Shown here in pieces: positions 8,278-16,532 of a stretch of 63,031 nucleotides of DNA. The DNA is taken from assembly GCA_003096535.1 (NCBI GenBank), contig QEKJ01000015.1, positions 1 to 63,031 on the forward strand, in the 5' to 3' direction. The position numbers and the translations under genes are program-made. The stretch is from Agathobaculum butyriciproducens. Lineage in GTDB: Bacteria; Bacillota; Clostridia; Oscillospirales; Butyricicoccaceae. Below the pieces are notes generated by a model. That model saw nothing but the letters and a program-made list of their open reading frames with translations, did no database searches and was not told where the DNA came from. Each line of letters starts with the position of its first letter. Position 1 is the first letter of the stretch.

Positions 8278-10365
8278 TTGATTTTAGTTATCGCTGAAAA
8301 GCCGAGCGTGGCGCAGACTATCGCCGCCGCGCTTGGGGCAAAGAAGAAACAGGACGGATATATCGAGGGCGACAAATATCTTATTTCGTGGTGCGTCGGG
8401 CATTTGGTACAGCTTGCCGACGCTGCCGCCTATGGGGAGCAGTACAAAAAATGGAGCTATGACAGCTTACCGATTTTGCCGCAGGAATGGCAGTATACCG
8501 TTTCCGCAGATAAGGGAAAGCAATTTGCGACCTTAAAAAACCTCATGCACCGCACCGACATTTCCGAAGTCGTCAACGCCTGCGACGCGGGGCGCGAGGG
8601 AGAACTCATTTTCCGTTTTGTCTATGAAGTCGCCGGGTGCAAGAAGCCTATGCGCCGCTTGTGGATTTCCTCAATGGAAGAAAGCGCAATCAAGGCGGGC
8701 TTTGAGAACTTAAAGGACGGGCGGGACTATGACGCGCTCTTTGCGTCTGCCCTCTGCCGCGCAAAGGCTGACTGGATTATCGGCATTAACGCCACCCGCC
8801 TTTTCTCCTGCCTGTATAACCGCACCTTGAACGTGGGGCGCGTCCAGACACCGACCTTAAAAATGCTTGTAGACCGGGACGCTGCTATCAGCACTTTCAA
8901 GAAAGAAAAATACTACCATGTGCGGCTTAATTTATCCGGCGCAGAAGCCGCAAGCGGGAAGATCTGCGCCGCAGAGGAAGCAAAGGAACTGAAAGCAGCC
9001 TGCGAAGCGTCGCGGGCTGTCTGCACTTCCCTTGTGAGGGAAAAGAAAACCGCAGCCCCGCCGAAGCTCTTTGACCTTACCTCTTTGCAGCGGGAAGCAA
9101 ACCGTATTTTCGGGTATACCGCGAAACAGACCCTTGACCTGGCGCAAGCCCTGTATGAAAAGAAGCTGCTTACTTATCCGAGGACGGACAGCAGCTATCT
9201 GACCGACGACATGGAGGAAACGGCGGCAAAGGTTATCGCTCTGTTATGCGGAAAGCTACCCTTTATGGCGGGTGTGGGATTTTCGCCGGAGATTGCAAGG
9301 GTGCTGAACAGCAAAAAGGTATCAGACCACCATGCAATCATTCCCACTATGGAGCTTGCAAAGACTGACCTTGCCGCGTTGCCGGAAAGCGAAAAGAATA
9401 TCCTTACCCTTGCGGGGGCGCGTCTTTTGTTCGCTACTGCCGCGCCGCACAGTTTTGAAACGGTTACGGCGGTTTTCTCCTGCGCCGGAGCCGACTTTAC
9501 CGCGAGGGGAAAGACGGTGCTTGCGGGCGGTTGGAAAGACCTTGAACGCCGCTACCGGGCAACGCTGAAAGATAAGCCCGAAGCAGACGACGAGGACAGC
9601 GCAGACGGAACGCTGCCGGAGCTTACCGAGGGACAGAGCTTTTCTAATCCCGCAGCAAAGGTAACGGAACACGACACAACGCCCCCGAAGCCCCACAATG
9701 AAGCGTCTTTGCTTTCGGCTATGGAACGCGCCGGAAATGAGGACACCGACCCGGACGCAGAACGGAAAGGGCTTGGAACGCCCGCCACCCGCGCCGCTGT
9801 CATTGAAAAGTTAGTGAGCAGCGGTTTTGTGGAGCGCAAGGGAAAGCAGCTTACCCCCACAAAAGACGGGAATAACCTTGTGTGCATTTTGCCGGACAAT
9901 CTCACTTCCCCGAAGCTGACCGCAGAATGGGAAAACAATCTGACGCAGATAGCAAAGGGAGCAGCCGACCCCGACGAATTTTTATCCGGCATTGAAGCTA
10001 TGGCGCGGGAGCTTGTGAAATCCTATCCGTTCCTTTCCGACAGCGACAAGGAGCGTTTCAAAACGGAAAAGCCGGAAATCGGCAAATGCCCCCGCTGCGG
10101 TTCCCCCGTCCATGAGGGCAAGAAAAACTATTACTGCTCTGACCGGGACTGCGCTTTTGTCATGTGGAAGAATGACCGCTTTTTTGAGGACAGGAAAGTA
10201 ACCTTTTCCCCGAAGATTGCCGCCGCACTTCTGAAATCCGGCAAAGTGAAAGTCAAAGGGCTGTACTCTCCCAAAACAGGCAAAACCTACGACGGAACGG
10301 TTGTTTTAGCCGATACGGGCGGGAAGTACGTCAACTATAAGATTGAGCTACCGAAGAAGAAATAA
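8278..10365 (+). CDS. topB: DNA topoisomerase III (type IA)
   Basis: This 695-residue topoisomerase relaxes or decatenates DNA during element transfer. It opens with the Toprim motif VIAEKPSVAQ and shows DAGREGELIF near residue 105. The active-site tyrosine is in TYPRTDS at about residue 300, and a C-terminal zinc ribbon (CPRCGSPVHEGKKNYYC) ends the protein. Start codon is TTG 8278 directly after the stop of the small Cys-rich gene, with GGAGGA upstream. The length and motif set fit plasmid/ICE TopB enzymes rather than the longer chromosomal TopA. Confidence 0.95.
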   Translation: MILVIAEKPSVAQTIAAALGAKKKQDGYIEGDKYLISWCVGHLVQLADAAAYGEQYKKWSYDSLPILPQEWQYTVSADKGKQFATLKNLMHRTDISEVVNACDAGREGELIFRFVYEVAGCKKPMRRLWISSMEESAIKAGFENLKDGRDYDALFASALCRAKADWIIGINATRLFSCLYNRTLNVGRVQTPTLKMLVDRDAAISTFKKEKYYHVRLNLSGAEAASGKICAAEEAKELKAACEASRAVCTSLVREKKTAAPPKLFDLTSLQREANRIFGYTAKQTLDLAQALYEKKLLTYPRTDSSYLTDDMEETAAKVIALLCGKLPFMAGVGFSPEIARVLNSKKVSDHHAIIPTMELAKTDLAALPESEKNILTLAGARLLFATAAPHSFETVTAVFSCAGADFTARGKTVLAGGWKDLERRYRATLKDKPEADDEDSADGTLPELTEGQSFSNPAAKVTEHDTTPPKPHNEASLLSAMERAGNEDTDPDAERKGLGTPATRAAVIEKLVSSGFVERKGKQLTPTKDGNNLVCILPDNLTSPKLTAEWENNLTQIAKGAADPDEFLSGIEAMARELVKSYPFLSDSDKERFKTEKPEIGKCPRCGSPVHEGKKNYYCSDRDCAFVMWKNDRFFEDRKVTFSPKIAAALLKSGKVKVKGLYSPKTGKTYDGTVVLADTGGKYVNYKIELPKKK

Positions 10366-10370
10366 CTTGA

Positions 10371-10472
10371 ATAGCAAGCATAGGAAGCGGGTACCCACTT
10401 CCGTAAATCCTCCGTTTTCGTCTGACGACGATTGCGGGGGATTTTTCTTGTTGGGAAGTTTCCCAAACCCTC
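10371..10472 (+). other. oriT-like module, copy 1 of ICE-A
   Basis: This lies in the 210-base gap after topB. It consists of a near-palindrome GGAAGCGGGTACCCACTTCC at 10383-10402, a hairpin with arms at 10405-10414 and 10435-10444, then CTTGTTGGG with the inverted repeat TTGGGAA/TTCCCAA at 10451-10466. The same order in inverted orientation occurs before mobC (15360-15460), and a third diverged version is at 27633-27724. An origin of transfer is inferred from the structure and the mobC-linked copy; no nick site is proven. Confidence 0.55.
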
Positions 10473-10576
10473 TACATTTTTTCAAAATCTTTGGCAGAAC
10501 AGGCGGTGCGTTGTATTTAGGAGTGTAACCACCAACGCGCAGCGTTTACGCTGCCATTTCAGAAAGGAGCGAATAC

Positions 10577-11713
10577 ATGAGCGAACAATTTTCCATTCTT
10601 ATCGACAGCCGCACCCGCTTTGAAACAAGCGAACCGGGCGGCGTGTGGCTTTCCATGCCGACCACAAAGGAGCAGCTTCACGAAGCTATGCAGCGTGTCG
10701 GTATTACTGCGGATAACCCGCAGGACTTTCTTATCAACGGTTTTATGAACACCGAGCAGCAGCCCTTTGACGTGCCGCTTCCCGTTATCCAGAGCGCGGG
10801 GCTTGACGAACTGAACTACTTAGGCAATCTGCTTTCCATGCAGCGCGACGAGGACAGGAACAAGTTTACGGCGGCGGTAACTCTTGGGGAACGCGCCGGA
10901 AATATCAAAGACCTTATCAACCTTGCACAAAACCTTGACTGTTACTGGCTTTATCCCACCGTACAGAACGAGGAAGATTACGGCTATTACCTTATCGACG
11001 AACTGGACGAATTAGAACTGCCCGAAGAAGCAAAAAAGTATTTCATGTATGAGGATTACGGGCGGGACGCTGCTATCAATGACGGAGGACGCTTTACCGA
11101 ACAGGGCTATATCTACAACAACAAGAACACCTTTACGGAGTGGTACAACGGCAAGGAAAGCGACATACCGAGGGAATATAAGGTTATGAGCTTCCCGCAG
11201 CCGGAACGCCCCGACCCGTCAAAGGTAGAAATGGACGCAGCCGCGCCGGGACAGAAAACAGCACAGACCGCAGAGCAGCCGCAGGAGCCGCGCCCGGTTA
11301 TCCCTATCGTGCTGACGAGCGAGAAGCCCGCAGAGAAATTGAAAGAGATTACCGACCGTCTGGAACAGGGCATAACGGAACTGTTTGAAAGCGAGCGTTA
11401 CCGGGAATATCTGCGCGTCATGTCAAAATTCCATAATTACAGCTTTAACAATACGCTGCTTATCGCCATGCAGAAGCCGGACGCTTCCCTTGTGGCGGGC
11501 TTTTCCGCATGGAAAAACAATTTTGGACGAAACGTGATGAAAGGGCAAAAGGGAATTAAAATCATTGCCCCGTCGCCTTACAAAGTCAAACAAGAAATGA
11601 AGAAAATCGACCCCCACACGCAGCAGCCGATTATTGGGAAAGACGGAAAGCCGGTTACGGAGGAAAAGGAAATCACGATACCCGCCTACGCGGCCGCGAG
11701 CTTTCCGAACTGA
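10577..11713 (+). pseudogene. Antirestriction ArdA fused to ArdC N-terminus, truncated by internal deletion
   Basis: Residues 1-200 or so form an acidic ArdA-type antirestriction domain (DYGRDAAINDGGRFTEQGYI), a DNA mimic that blocks type I restriction enzymes. From about residue 260 it continues into an ArdC/LtrC-like DNA-binding segment (YSFNNTLLIAMQKPDASLVAGF). After EITIPAY the frame changes and ends at 11713. ICE-B has about 165 more residues here, including the HEIAH metallopeptidase, before sequence homologous to bases 11698 onward resumes. The ArdA part is intact and could still function. Confidence 0.75.
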
Positions 11714-11802
11714 AAAGCTCCCTTGAAACAATCCGCAGCGCAGCCGCCGAGATTATCAATTCCATTGACGAAACATTAGCAGAGCTTTCAAAGGCGCAGG
11801 AT

Positions 11803-12945
11803 ATGGAGCAGACCGCCGGACAGGAGCAGCCGGACAAAGAGGAAACCGCCGCGCCGGAGCAGCCGAAACAGGAAGCCCCCGCACAGGAGAAAGCAGCCTT
11901 TACCCCGGAAACAATTTACCGGGTGCGCCGCAATCCTTACAGCGACAGCAAAGATAACACCTATCTGCTGCAAGCCTATGTAACGCAGGAAAACGGACGG
12001 GCAAAAATGAGCGCGGTACTTTTCACGGGAACGCCCCAGAAATGCCGCGAGCTTATGGGGCAACTCAAAAGCGGCGAACTGACCGAGGGACAGGTCAAGG
12101 AGCTTTACGCAAAGGCACAGGAAACAGCAAAGACCGCCGAACAGGACAAAGACACCTATTCCATTTATCAGCTAAAGCATGGCGACGAAACGCGGGACTT
12201 GCGCTTTGAGCCATACGACCGCCTGCAGGTGACGGGAAATGTGGTTGATAAGGCGAATTATGAGCTTATCTATTCCGCAGAGCTTACGCCGGGGACTTCC
12301 CTTGAAGATATTTATACCCGTTTCAATATCGACCACCCCAAAGACTTTAAGGGACACAGCCTTTCCGTTTCCGACGTGGTTGTGCTTCATCAGGACGGGC
12401 AGGACACCGCCCACTATGTAGACAGCTTCGGCTATAAGAGTGTGCCGGAGTTTTTACAGGAACAAAAGCAGCTTACGCCCGACGAGTTGGAAACAGGCGA
12501 AACAATTAAAACGCCGCGCGGTACTTTCTATGTAACCGATATGAGCCGCGAACAAATGGAAGCCGCCGGATATGGCTTTCATCATCAATCCGACGACGGA
12601 AAATATTTAGTCATGGGAAACGGGACGCGGGCGTTTGCCATAGCCGCAGAACAGGCACAGCGGGAAAATCCCTTGAAAGCAGCCGAGCAGACCACTGAGC
12701 AAAACGAAAACATGATTGACGGGATTATCAACAATACGCCGAGCGTTGACGAACTGGAAGCAAAGGTTAAGGCAGGAGAAACGATTTCCCTTGTTGATTT
12801 GGCTAACGCGGTCAAAGCCGATAAGGAGCGCGGCAAGGGCAAGCAGGAAAAGAAGCCCTCTATCCGGGCGCAGCTTAAAGCGGATAAGGAAAAGGCACAG
12901 AAGAAAGCCGCAGCGAAAACAAAAAATCACGATTTGGAGGTATGA
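11803..12945 (+). pseudogene. YodL / DUF4316-type C-terminal half of the broken ArdC-like gene
   Basis: This open frame continues the gene interrupted at 11690. Bases from about 11692 in this frame encode GRELSELKSSLETI, matching GKELKELRASLETI of ICE-B. Downstream are a YodL-like segment (YSIYQLKHGDETRDLRFEPYDRL; GHSLSVSDVVVLHQDG) and a DUF4316-like C-terminus (NMIDGIINNTPSVDELEAKV). ATG 11803 has no clear ribosome binding site, so separate translation is uncertain. The intact ICE-B homologue is 50660-52840. Confidence 0.65.
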
Positions 12946-13154
12946 GCATGAACAGATTTACCGTTGAGGAAACAAACCTTTTGAGCATTTACCATGAGGG
13001 AAGCAAGGCGCAGCTTACGGAGAACATCAACGCCACGCTGCCCTACATGGACGCGGATATGCGGGAACTGGCAAAGCGCGCCCTTTCCAAAGTGGACGCG
13101 CTGACCGAGGAAGAATTTGCGGAGCTTGCCATTTACGCCGCAGAGGAAGTATGA
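12942..13154 (+). CDS. Transposon-transfer assisting family protein
   Basis: A 70-residue helical acidic protein (FTVEETNLLSIYHEGSK; YMDADMRELAKRALSKVDAL) starts by ATGA overlap with the preceding gene. It has the pattern of the small transposon-transfer assisting family and a positional equivalent in ICE-B at 50428-50658, also next to the ArdC-like gene. Function beyond association with conjugative elements is unknown. Confidence 0.75.
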   Translation: MSMNRFTVEETNLLSIYHEGSKAQLTENINATLPYMDADMRELAKRALSKVDALTEEEFAELAIYAAEEV

Positions 13155-13516
13155 GCAGCATAAAGCGGCTTTCGCCGCCCCAAAGCCGGAAAGTCAATTC
13201 CCTTGTGCGCCGGGAGTGCTGCAACTGCGATAACGGACATTGTATCTTACTTGACGACGGGGACGAGTGCGTATGCCCGCAGCTTATCTCTTATTCGCTG
13301 CTTTGCAAATGGTTTCGGATTGCCGTACTTCCCCTTGATAAGCTCCTGTATGCCGAGCTTTTTAAGACCGAGGATAAAAAGCGTTGTACCGTATGCGGCG
13401 CGTTCTTTGCGTCAAGGTCAAACAGCGTCAAATACTGCCCGGACTGCCGCAAGCGTATCACGAACAGGCAGGCAGCGGAGCGCATGAGGAAACGGCGCGC
13501 CCTTGTTACGCGATAA
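13151..13516 (+). CDS. Cysteine-rich VLP domain protein
   Basis: A 121-residue protein with an N-terminal Cys cluster (CCNCDNGHCILLDDGDECVC), the characteristic VLP-like SLLCKWFRIAVLPLD stretch, and a C-terminal zinc-ribbon-like CTVCGAFF...YCPDC followed by a basic tail. It overlaps the upstream gene by ATGA. The ICE-B homologue is 53008-53373. It probably binds zinc; any nucleic acid role is inferred. Confidence 0.8.
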   Translation: MSSIKRLSPPQSRKVNSLVRRECCNCDNGHCILLDDGDECVCPQLISYSLLCKWFRIAVLPLDKLLYAELFKTEDKKRCTVCGAFFASRSNSVKYCPDCRKRITNRQAAERMRKRRALVTR

Positions 13517-13640
13517 GGCGAAAATAGCCTTGATTTACAGGGCTTGCAGCGCGTGAAAATCACTTAGGCGATACAGAACACCTTTTCCCTCAAAAACAGC
13601 GTTCTACTGCGTAACATACCAAAATCAGCACCCACAAAAA

Positions 13641-13690
13641 GACAGGGCGCGGGAGGTCATTACTGGCTTTCCGCGTCCTGTTCTTTTTTT
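13641..13690. terminator. Terminator between convergent transcription units
   Basis: Arms GACAGGGCGCGG (13641-13652) and CCGCGTCCTGTT (13671-13682) form a 12-base stem with a minor mismatch, followed by seven T at 13684-13690. It lies between the + strand Cys-rich VLP gene and the - strand relaxase. The remaining 13517-13640 stretch shows no gene. Confidence 0.75.
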
Positions 13691-13698
13691 GCGTCTGT

Positions 13699-15048
13699 TT
13701 ATCCGCGCTCTGCTTCCTTGCCCCGTTCCGGCTGCTTTCCTGTCTGCAAAATGCTATCTATGTTCTGTTTGATAACGTCATATTCCCGGACTTTCTTCTT
13801 CAGTTTGCCATAATCGGCGTAAAGGACTTCTTTCTGCGCTTGGAGTGCTTCATATTCTTTTTGCAGCGCGGCGGGATTGGGGAGCTTTGTAATGCCCGCC
13901 GCTTTGAGTGCCTTTGCCGCAGCTTCATGGAGGATAATATCGCGCTCATGTCCGGCGCGGTATCGCTCTTTGCTCTTTGCCTTGCGGTATGCGTCATAGA
14001 CAGGCTTTGTCTTTTGGTAGGTGGCGACGTGCTTCATCAGCACCGCCATATCCGCAAGCCGCTTTTCAACGCTCTTTAATGCGTCGGCGGTCTGTTCGCT
14101 TTCCGCTGTTACTTCCTCAATCCGGCTGACTAAATCCGCGTACTGTTCAATTTTATTTTCCGTCAAGAAATTCATGGTCTTAGCCGCCTGTTTCAGATTG
14201 TGGATTTTCGCCCAGTGTTCATAGCCTTTGCTCTGCGCCGCCTTGATACTGTTTTCAATGTCAATCAGCAGGCTAACGCTGCCGCGATCTGCGCGGGGAG
14301 CTTTCGCAGCGCGGGCGCGTTTGCCCTCTATGCGTTCCCTTATGGCTTCCTCTGTATAGTCTGCGCCGAGGGTTTTAAGACGGGTAAAGCGTTCCTGTCC
14401 GGGAGCGCGGCAGGACACATATTTTCCCGGCTTTATCTCATAGCCCGCAGCTTGCAGCCGTTGTAACAATTCCTCAAAACTGGACACTTGGGGAATGAGT
14501 GCGTCAACGGCGATTTTCAGCTTGCCTTTCCAACTGGTTCCCGTTTTTTCTGCTTGATACTCTGCATAGCTCTTTCCCTTGTTTCCCTTTTTCGGGATAA
14601 CGACGGATAAGCCGTTTTCCCGGCATAGCCTGTCGCTCATGTTCCGTATGCCGTAATAGCTGCGCTTATTGGAATTGTATTTGTGGTGGTCCACAAAATT
14701 GACCGCGCAGAAAATAATGTGATTATGGACGTGCCCTTTGTCAATATGCGTCGTCAATACATACTCATGCTGCCCTTTTGTTACCGCGTCGGCAAGCTGC
14801 TTTCCGATTTTATGGGCGGTTTCGTAATCCACTTCCCCCGGCTCAAAGGACTGTATCAGATGAAAGGCTAAATTGTTCCCCTTTTGGAGAGCTTGCGACA
14901 AGGTATATTCAAACTCAATGTCTGCCGTTTCATAACTGCACCCAAAGGAGGACACAAGCATTTTTCCGTCCGTCTTATCGGGATTTTGGATATAGTCAAG
15001 GGCTTTGTTCAACGTGCTTTTAATAGACTTAATCTTTGTAACCGCCAT
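13699..15048 (-). CDS. Relaxase/mobilization nuclease (MOBP-like) of ICE-A
   Basis: This 449-residue protein nicks oriT and pilots the DNA strand. The N-terminal relaxase domain shows NLAFHLIQSF and the metal-binding triple-histidine motif HIDKGHVHNHIIF near residues 100-112; a probable catalytic Tyr lies early (DYIQNPDKT). The C-terminal half is helical and charged. The start overlaps the 3' end of mobC by 40 bases. The gene is transcribed against the neighbouring transfer genes. It is distinct from, but homologous to, the ICE-B relaxase (35543-36967). Confidence 0.92.
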   Translation of the reverse strand: MAVTKIKSIKSTLNKALDYIQNPDKTDGKMLVSSFGCSYETADIEFEYTLSQALQKGNNLAFHLIQSFEPGEVDYETAHKIGKQLADAVTKGQHEYVLTTHIDKGHVHNHIIFCAVNFVDHHKYNSNKRSYYGIRNMSDRLCRENGLSVVIPKKGNKGKSYAEYQAEKTGTSWKGKLKIAVDALIPQVSSFEELLQRLQAAGYEIKPGKYVSCRAPGQERFTRLKTLGADYTEEAIRERIEGKRARAAKAPRADRGSVSLLIDIENSIKAAQSKGYEHWAKIHNLKQAAKTMNFLTENKIEQYADLVSRIEEVTAESEQTADALKSVEKRLADMAVLMKHVATYQKTKPVYDAYRKAKSKERYRAGHERDIILHEAAAKALKAAGITKLPNPAALQKEYEALQAQKEVLYADYGKLKKKVREYDVIKQNIDSILQTGKQPERGKEAERG

Positions 15049-15338
15049 ATCTCATTAAGCACCCCCTTAATTTCCTCTATGTCCTCTTGATAAACGCTGC
15101 CCGTACTGTTCACGCGCTTTGCAATCTGGTTGACGTTGACACCGATTTTCTGTATCTCCGCTGTCATAGCTTTTATGTCGGTGTGGTCTACTTGGATAAT
15201 GTACCCGTCGATTGCCATTTTCCGCAAATAGGCTTCCATGTTCCGGGTAGGGACGAGCTTCATTTTTTCAAGAATTAAATCCCGTTCCGCTTCTGTTACT
15301 CTAAACTTGATTTGTACCGTTCTTTTTCGTCCGTCCAT
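15009..15338 (-). CDS. mobC: MobC-like relaxosome accessory protein
   Basis: A 109-residue protein beginning DGRKRTVQIKFRVTEAERD with a predicted ribbon-helix-helix fold and the family signature NMEAYLRKMAIDGYI. MobC binds oriT and helps the relaxase. The frame is open up to 15395, but ATG 15338 follows GGAAAGGAGCGAAAGC, giving the expected size. The oriT-like module copy 2 begins 22 bases upstream. ICE-B has its own MobC at 39907-40245. Confidence 0.88.
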   Translation of the reverse strand: MDGRKRTVQIKFRVTEAERDLILEKMKLVPTRNMEAYLRKMAIDGYIIQVDHTDIKAMTAEIQKIGVNVNQIAKRVNSTGSVYQEDIEEIKGVLNEIWRLQRLSLLKAR

Positions 15339-15359
15339 GCTTTCGCTCCTTTCCATTCC

Positions 15360-15460
15360 GAGGGTTTGGGACACTTCCCAACAAGCCATTTTCAACCGAC
15401 GCGCCGCAGCGCAGGAGGGCGAAAATACGGAAGTGGGTACCCGCTTCCTATGCTTGCTAT
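15360..15460 (-). other. oriT-like module, copy 2 of ICE-A, next to mobC
   Basis: Read on the - strand it repeats the order of copy 1. It has a near-palindrome at 15429-15448, a hairpin whose outer arms are ATTTTC (15388-15393) and GAAAAT (15421-15426), and CTTGTTGGG with the inverted repeat at 15365-15380. About 34 bases around GGGTACCC and about 25 around CTTGTTGGG match copy 1, while the hairpin sequence between them is unrelated. Its place directly upstream of mobC is the usual position of oriT. The rest of 15461-15591 shows no gene. Confidence 0.65.
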
Positions 15461-15591
15461 GAAAGTTTTTCCTTATTCCCTACTACAACGGAAAGCCCCG
15501 TTTTGCCAAACTTACGCAAAAGAAAAACGCTGCAACCTCAAAAAAGATTACAACGCTTTCTAAATCCTGTTCAGTTTTAAGTCGGACATTC

Positions 15592-15945
15592 CTATTCGCC
15601 CTCTTTTTCGACTTCGGAAATCTCCTTTGCCGTTGCGGTTACAATCCGTATGCCTGTATCGCTCATACCGTCAAGAAGCGCGTCAAGCTGCCGCCGCTGC
15701 GTGTTCTTCTCCGGCGGCGTTTCTAAAAGGAATTGGTCTACGGATATATGGTAACGCTGTATCAGCTCAAAGAATATCTGTAAACTTGGGTGCTGCCCCT
15801 TGTTCTCAATGTTCGCAAGGTAGCGCGGCGAGATAAACATTTCGTCGCCTACTTTCTTGCGGCTCTCCTTGCATCCCTCACGCGCTGCCTTTATCGCTGC
15901 CCCAAAAGCCTTAAAGTCGTATCGTGGTACTGGTCTTTTTGCCAT
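15592..15945 (-). CDS. XRE-family transcriptional regulator
   Basis: A 117-residue protein whose residues 10-70 form a Cro/C1-type helix-turn-helix (GAAIKAAREGCKESRKKVGDEMFISPRYLANIEN), followed by an acidic tail. It lies between the mobilisation genes and the cargo, divergent from the cargo promoter at 16042. It probably regulates mobilisation or element genes; the target is unknown. Confidence 0.82.
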   Translation of the reverse strand: MAKRPVPRYDFKAFGAAIKAAREGCKESRKKVGDEMFISPRYLANIENKGQHPSLQIFFELIQRYHISVDQFLLETPPEKNTQRRQLDALLDGMSDTGIRIVTATAKEISEVEKEGE

Positions 15946-16041
15946 AGTTATTCACCCTATTACATTTTACTGTTCCCCTTTCTTCTTGGATATGTCTACG
16001 TAGTTCTATCAGTTAGCCAAAATAATTCATATATATATATG

Positions 16042-16069
16042 TTGACAACAAGCTGCTTTTGTATATAAT
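16042..16069 (+). promoter_or_regulatory. Strong sigma-A promoter of the cargo operon
   Basis: TTGACA at 16042-16047 and TATAAT at 16064-16069 are both perfect consensus hexamers, separated by 16 bases in a very AT-rich stretch. Transcription would start near 16076 and run through the leader peptide and attenuator into the KTR and Cfr-like genes. Confidence 0.8.
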
Positions 16070-16094
16070 ATTATATAAAAGGGGGGGAATGTTT

Positions 16095-16121
16095 ATGTTA
16101 CATAGCATGCGTATTCGATAA
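16095..16121 (+). CDS. Leader peptide of the cargo operon (8 codons)
   Basis: An ATG at 16095 opens the peptide MLHSMRIR, ending in TAA 16119-16121, behind a run of seven G at 16081-16087. Very short leaders of this kind precede ribosomal-protection tet genes and other ribosome-targeted resistance genes, where stalling controls downstream termination. The ATAGCAT bases inside the leader can pair with ATGCTAT at 16188-16194 downstream, giving a possible alternative structure. Translation and function are inferred. Confidence 0.6.
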   Translation: MLHSMRIR

Positions 16122-16145
16122 GCATTGAAATCAAAAAAGATTTTT

Positions 16146-16169
16146 CCCATTTTCAATATGGGCTTTTTT
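16146..16169 (+). terminator. Leader hairpin with T-run (attenuator 1)
   Basis: CCCAT (16146-16150) and ATGGG (16158-16162) flank a short loop and are followed by C and six T. It lies 25 bases after the leader peptide stop, and its formation could depend on ribosome position. It is a short stem, so weak alone. Confidence 0.5.
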
Positions 16170-16267
16170 GTCATGCTTATTTTGCGTATGCTATACAACA
16201 AAACTAACGACGTATAGACATAGTATAAAAACTATGCCTTAATTTTGTTGTAGTATTATATGTATAA

Positions 16268-16310
16268 ATGCAGGTCAATGCTCATGTTGAGAATTGACCT
16301 GCATTTTTTT
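16268..16310 (+). terminator. Strong attenuator terminator just before the KTR gene
   Basis: A perfect 12-base stem is formed by ATGCAGGTCAAT (16268-16279) and ATTGACCTGCAT (16293-16304), with T at 16304-16310. It stands only 20 bases before the KTR start codon, so it must be read through for the cargo to be expressed. Between the two terminators are ACAACAAAA and TTTTGTTGT arms and a CATAGT/ACTATG hairpin that could form competing folds. Confidence 0.8.
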
Positions 16311-16329
16311 GCGCAAAAGGAGAAATATT

Positions 16330-16509
16330 ATGCTTGAAAAATATTGGATAAAATGTCCAATTTGTAACGGAAAGACGAGGGTTCAAGTATTTTATAATAC
16401 GGTATTAAGAAATTTTCCTCTTTTCTGCCCTAAATGTAAATTAACGCATATCGTTGATGTTGAAAAACTAGAAATCATAATCAAAAACTCTGAAAAACAA
16501 ACTTTTTAA
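16330..16509 (+). CDS. Cysteine-rich KTR domain protein
   Basis: A 59-residue protein begins MLEKYWIKCPICNGKTR and has a second CPKC pair, making a four-cysteine zinc-ribbon; the KTR tripeptide follows the first pair. Such proteins are known as companions of tetracycline resistance genes in ICE cargo. The frame is open from 16294, but ATG 16330 has AAAGGAG just upstream. The gene is AT-rich, unlike its neighbours, and is followed after 23 bases by the Cfr-like gene, presumably in one transcript. Function is unknown. Confidence 0.8.
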   Translation: MLEKYWIKCPICNGKTRVQVFYNTVLRNFPLFCPKCKLTHIVDVEKLEIIIKNSEKQTF

Positions 16510-16532
16510 TTTTGAAAAGGAAGGATATTTAA

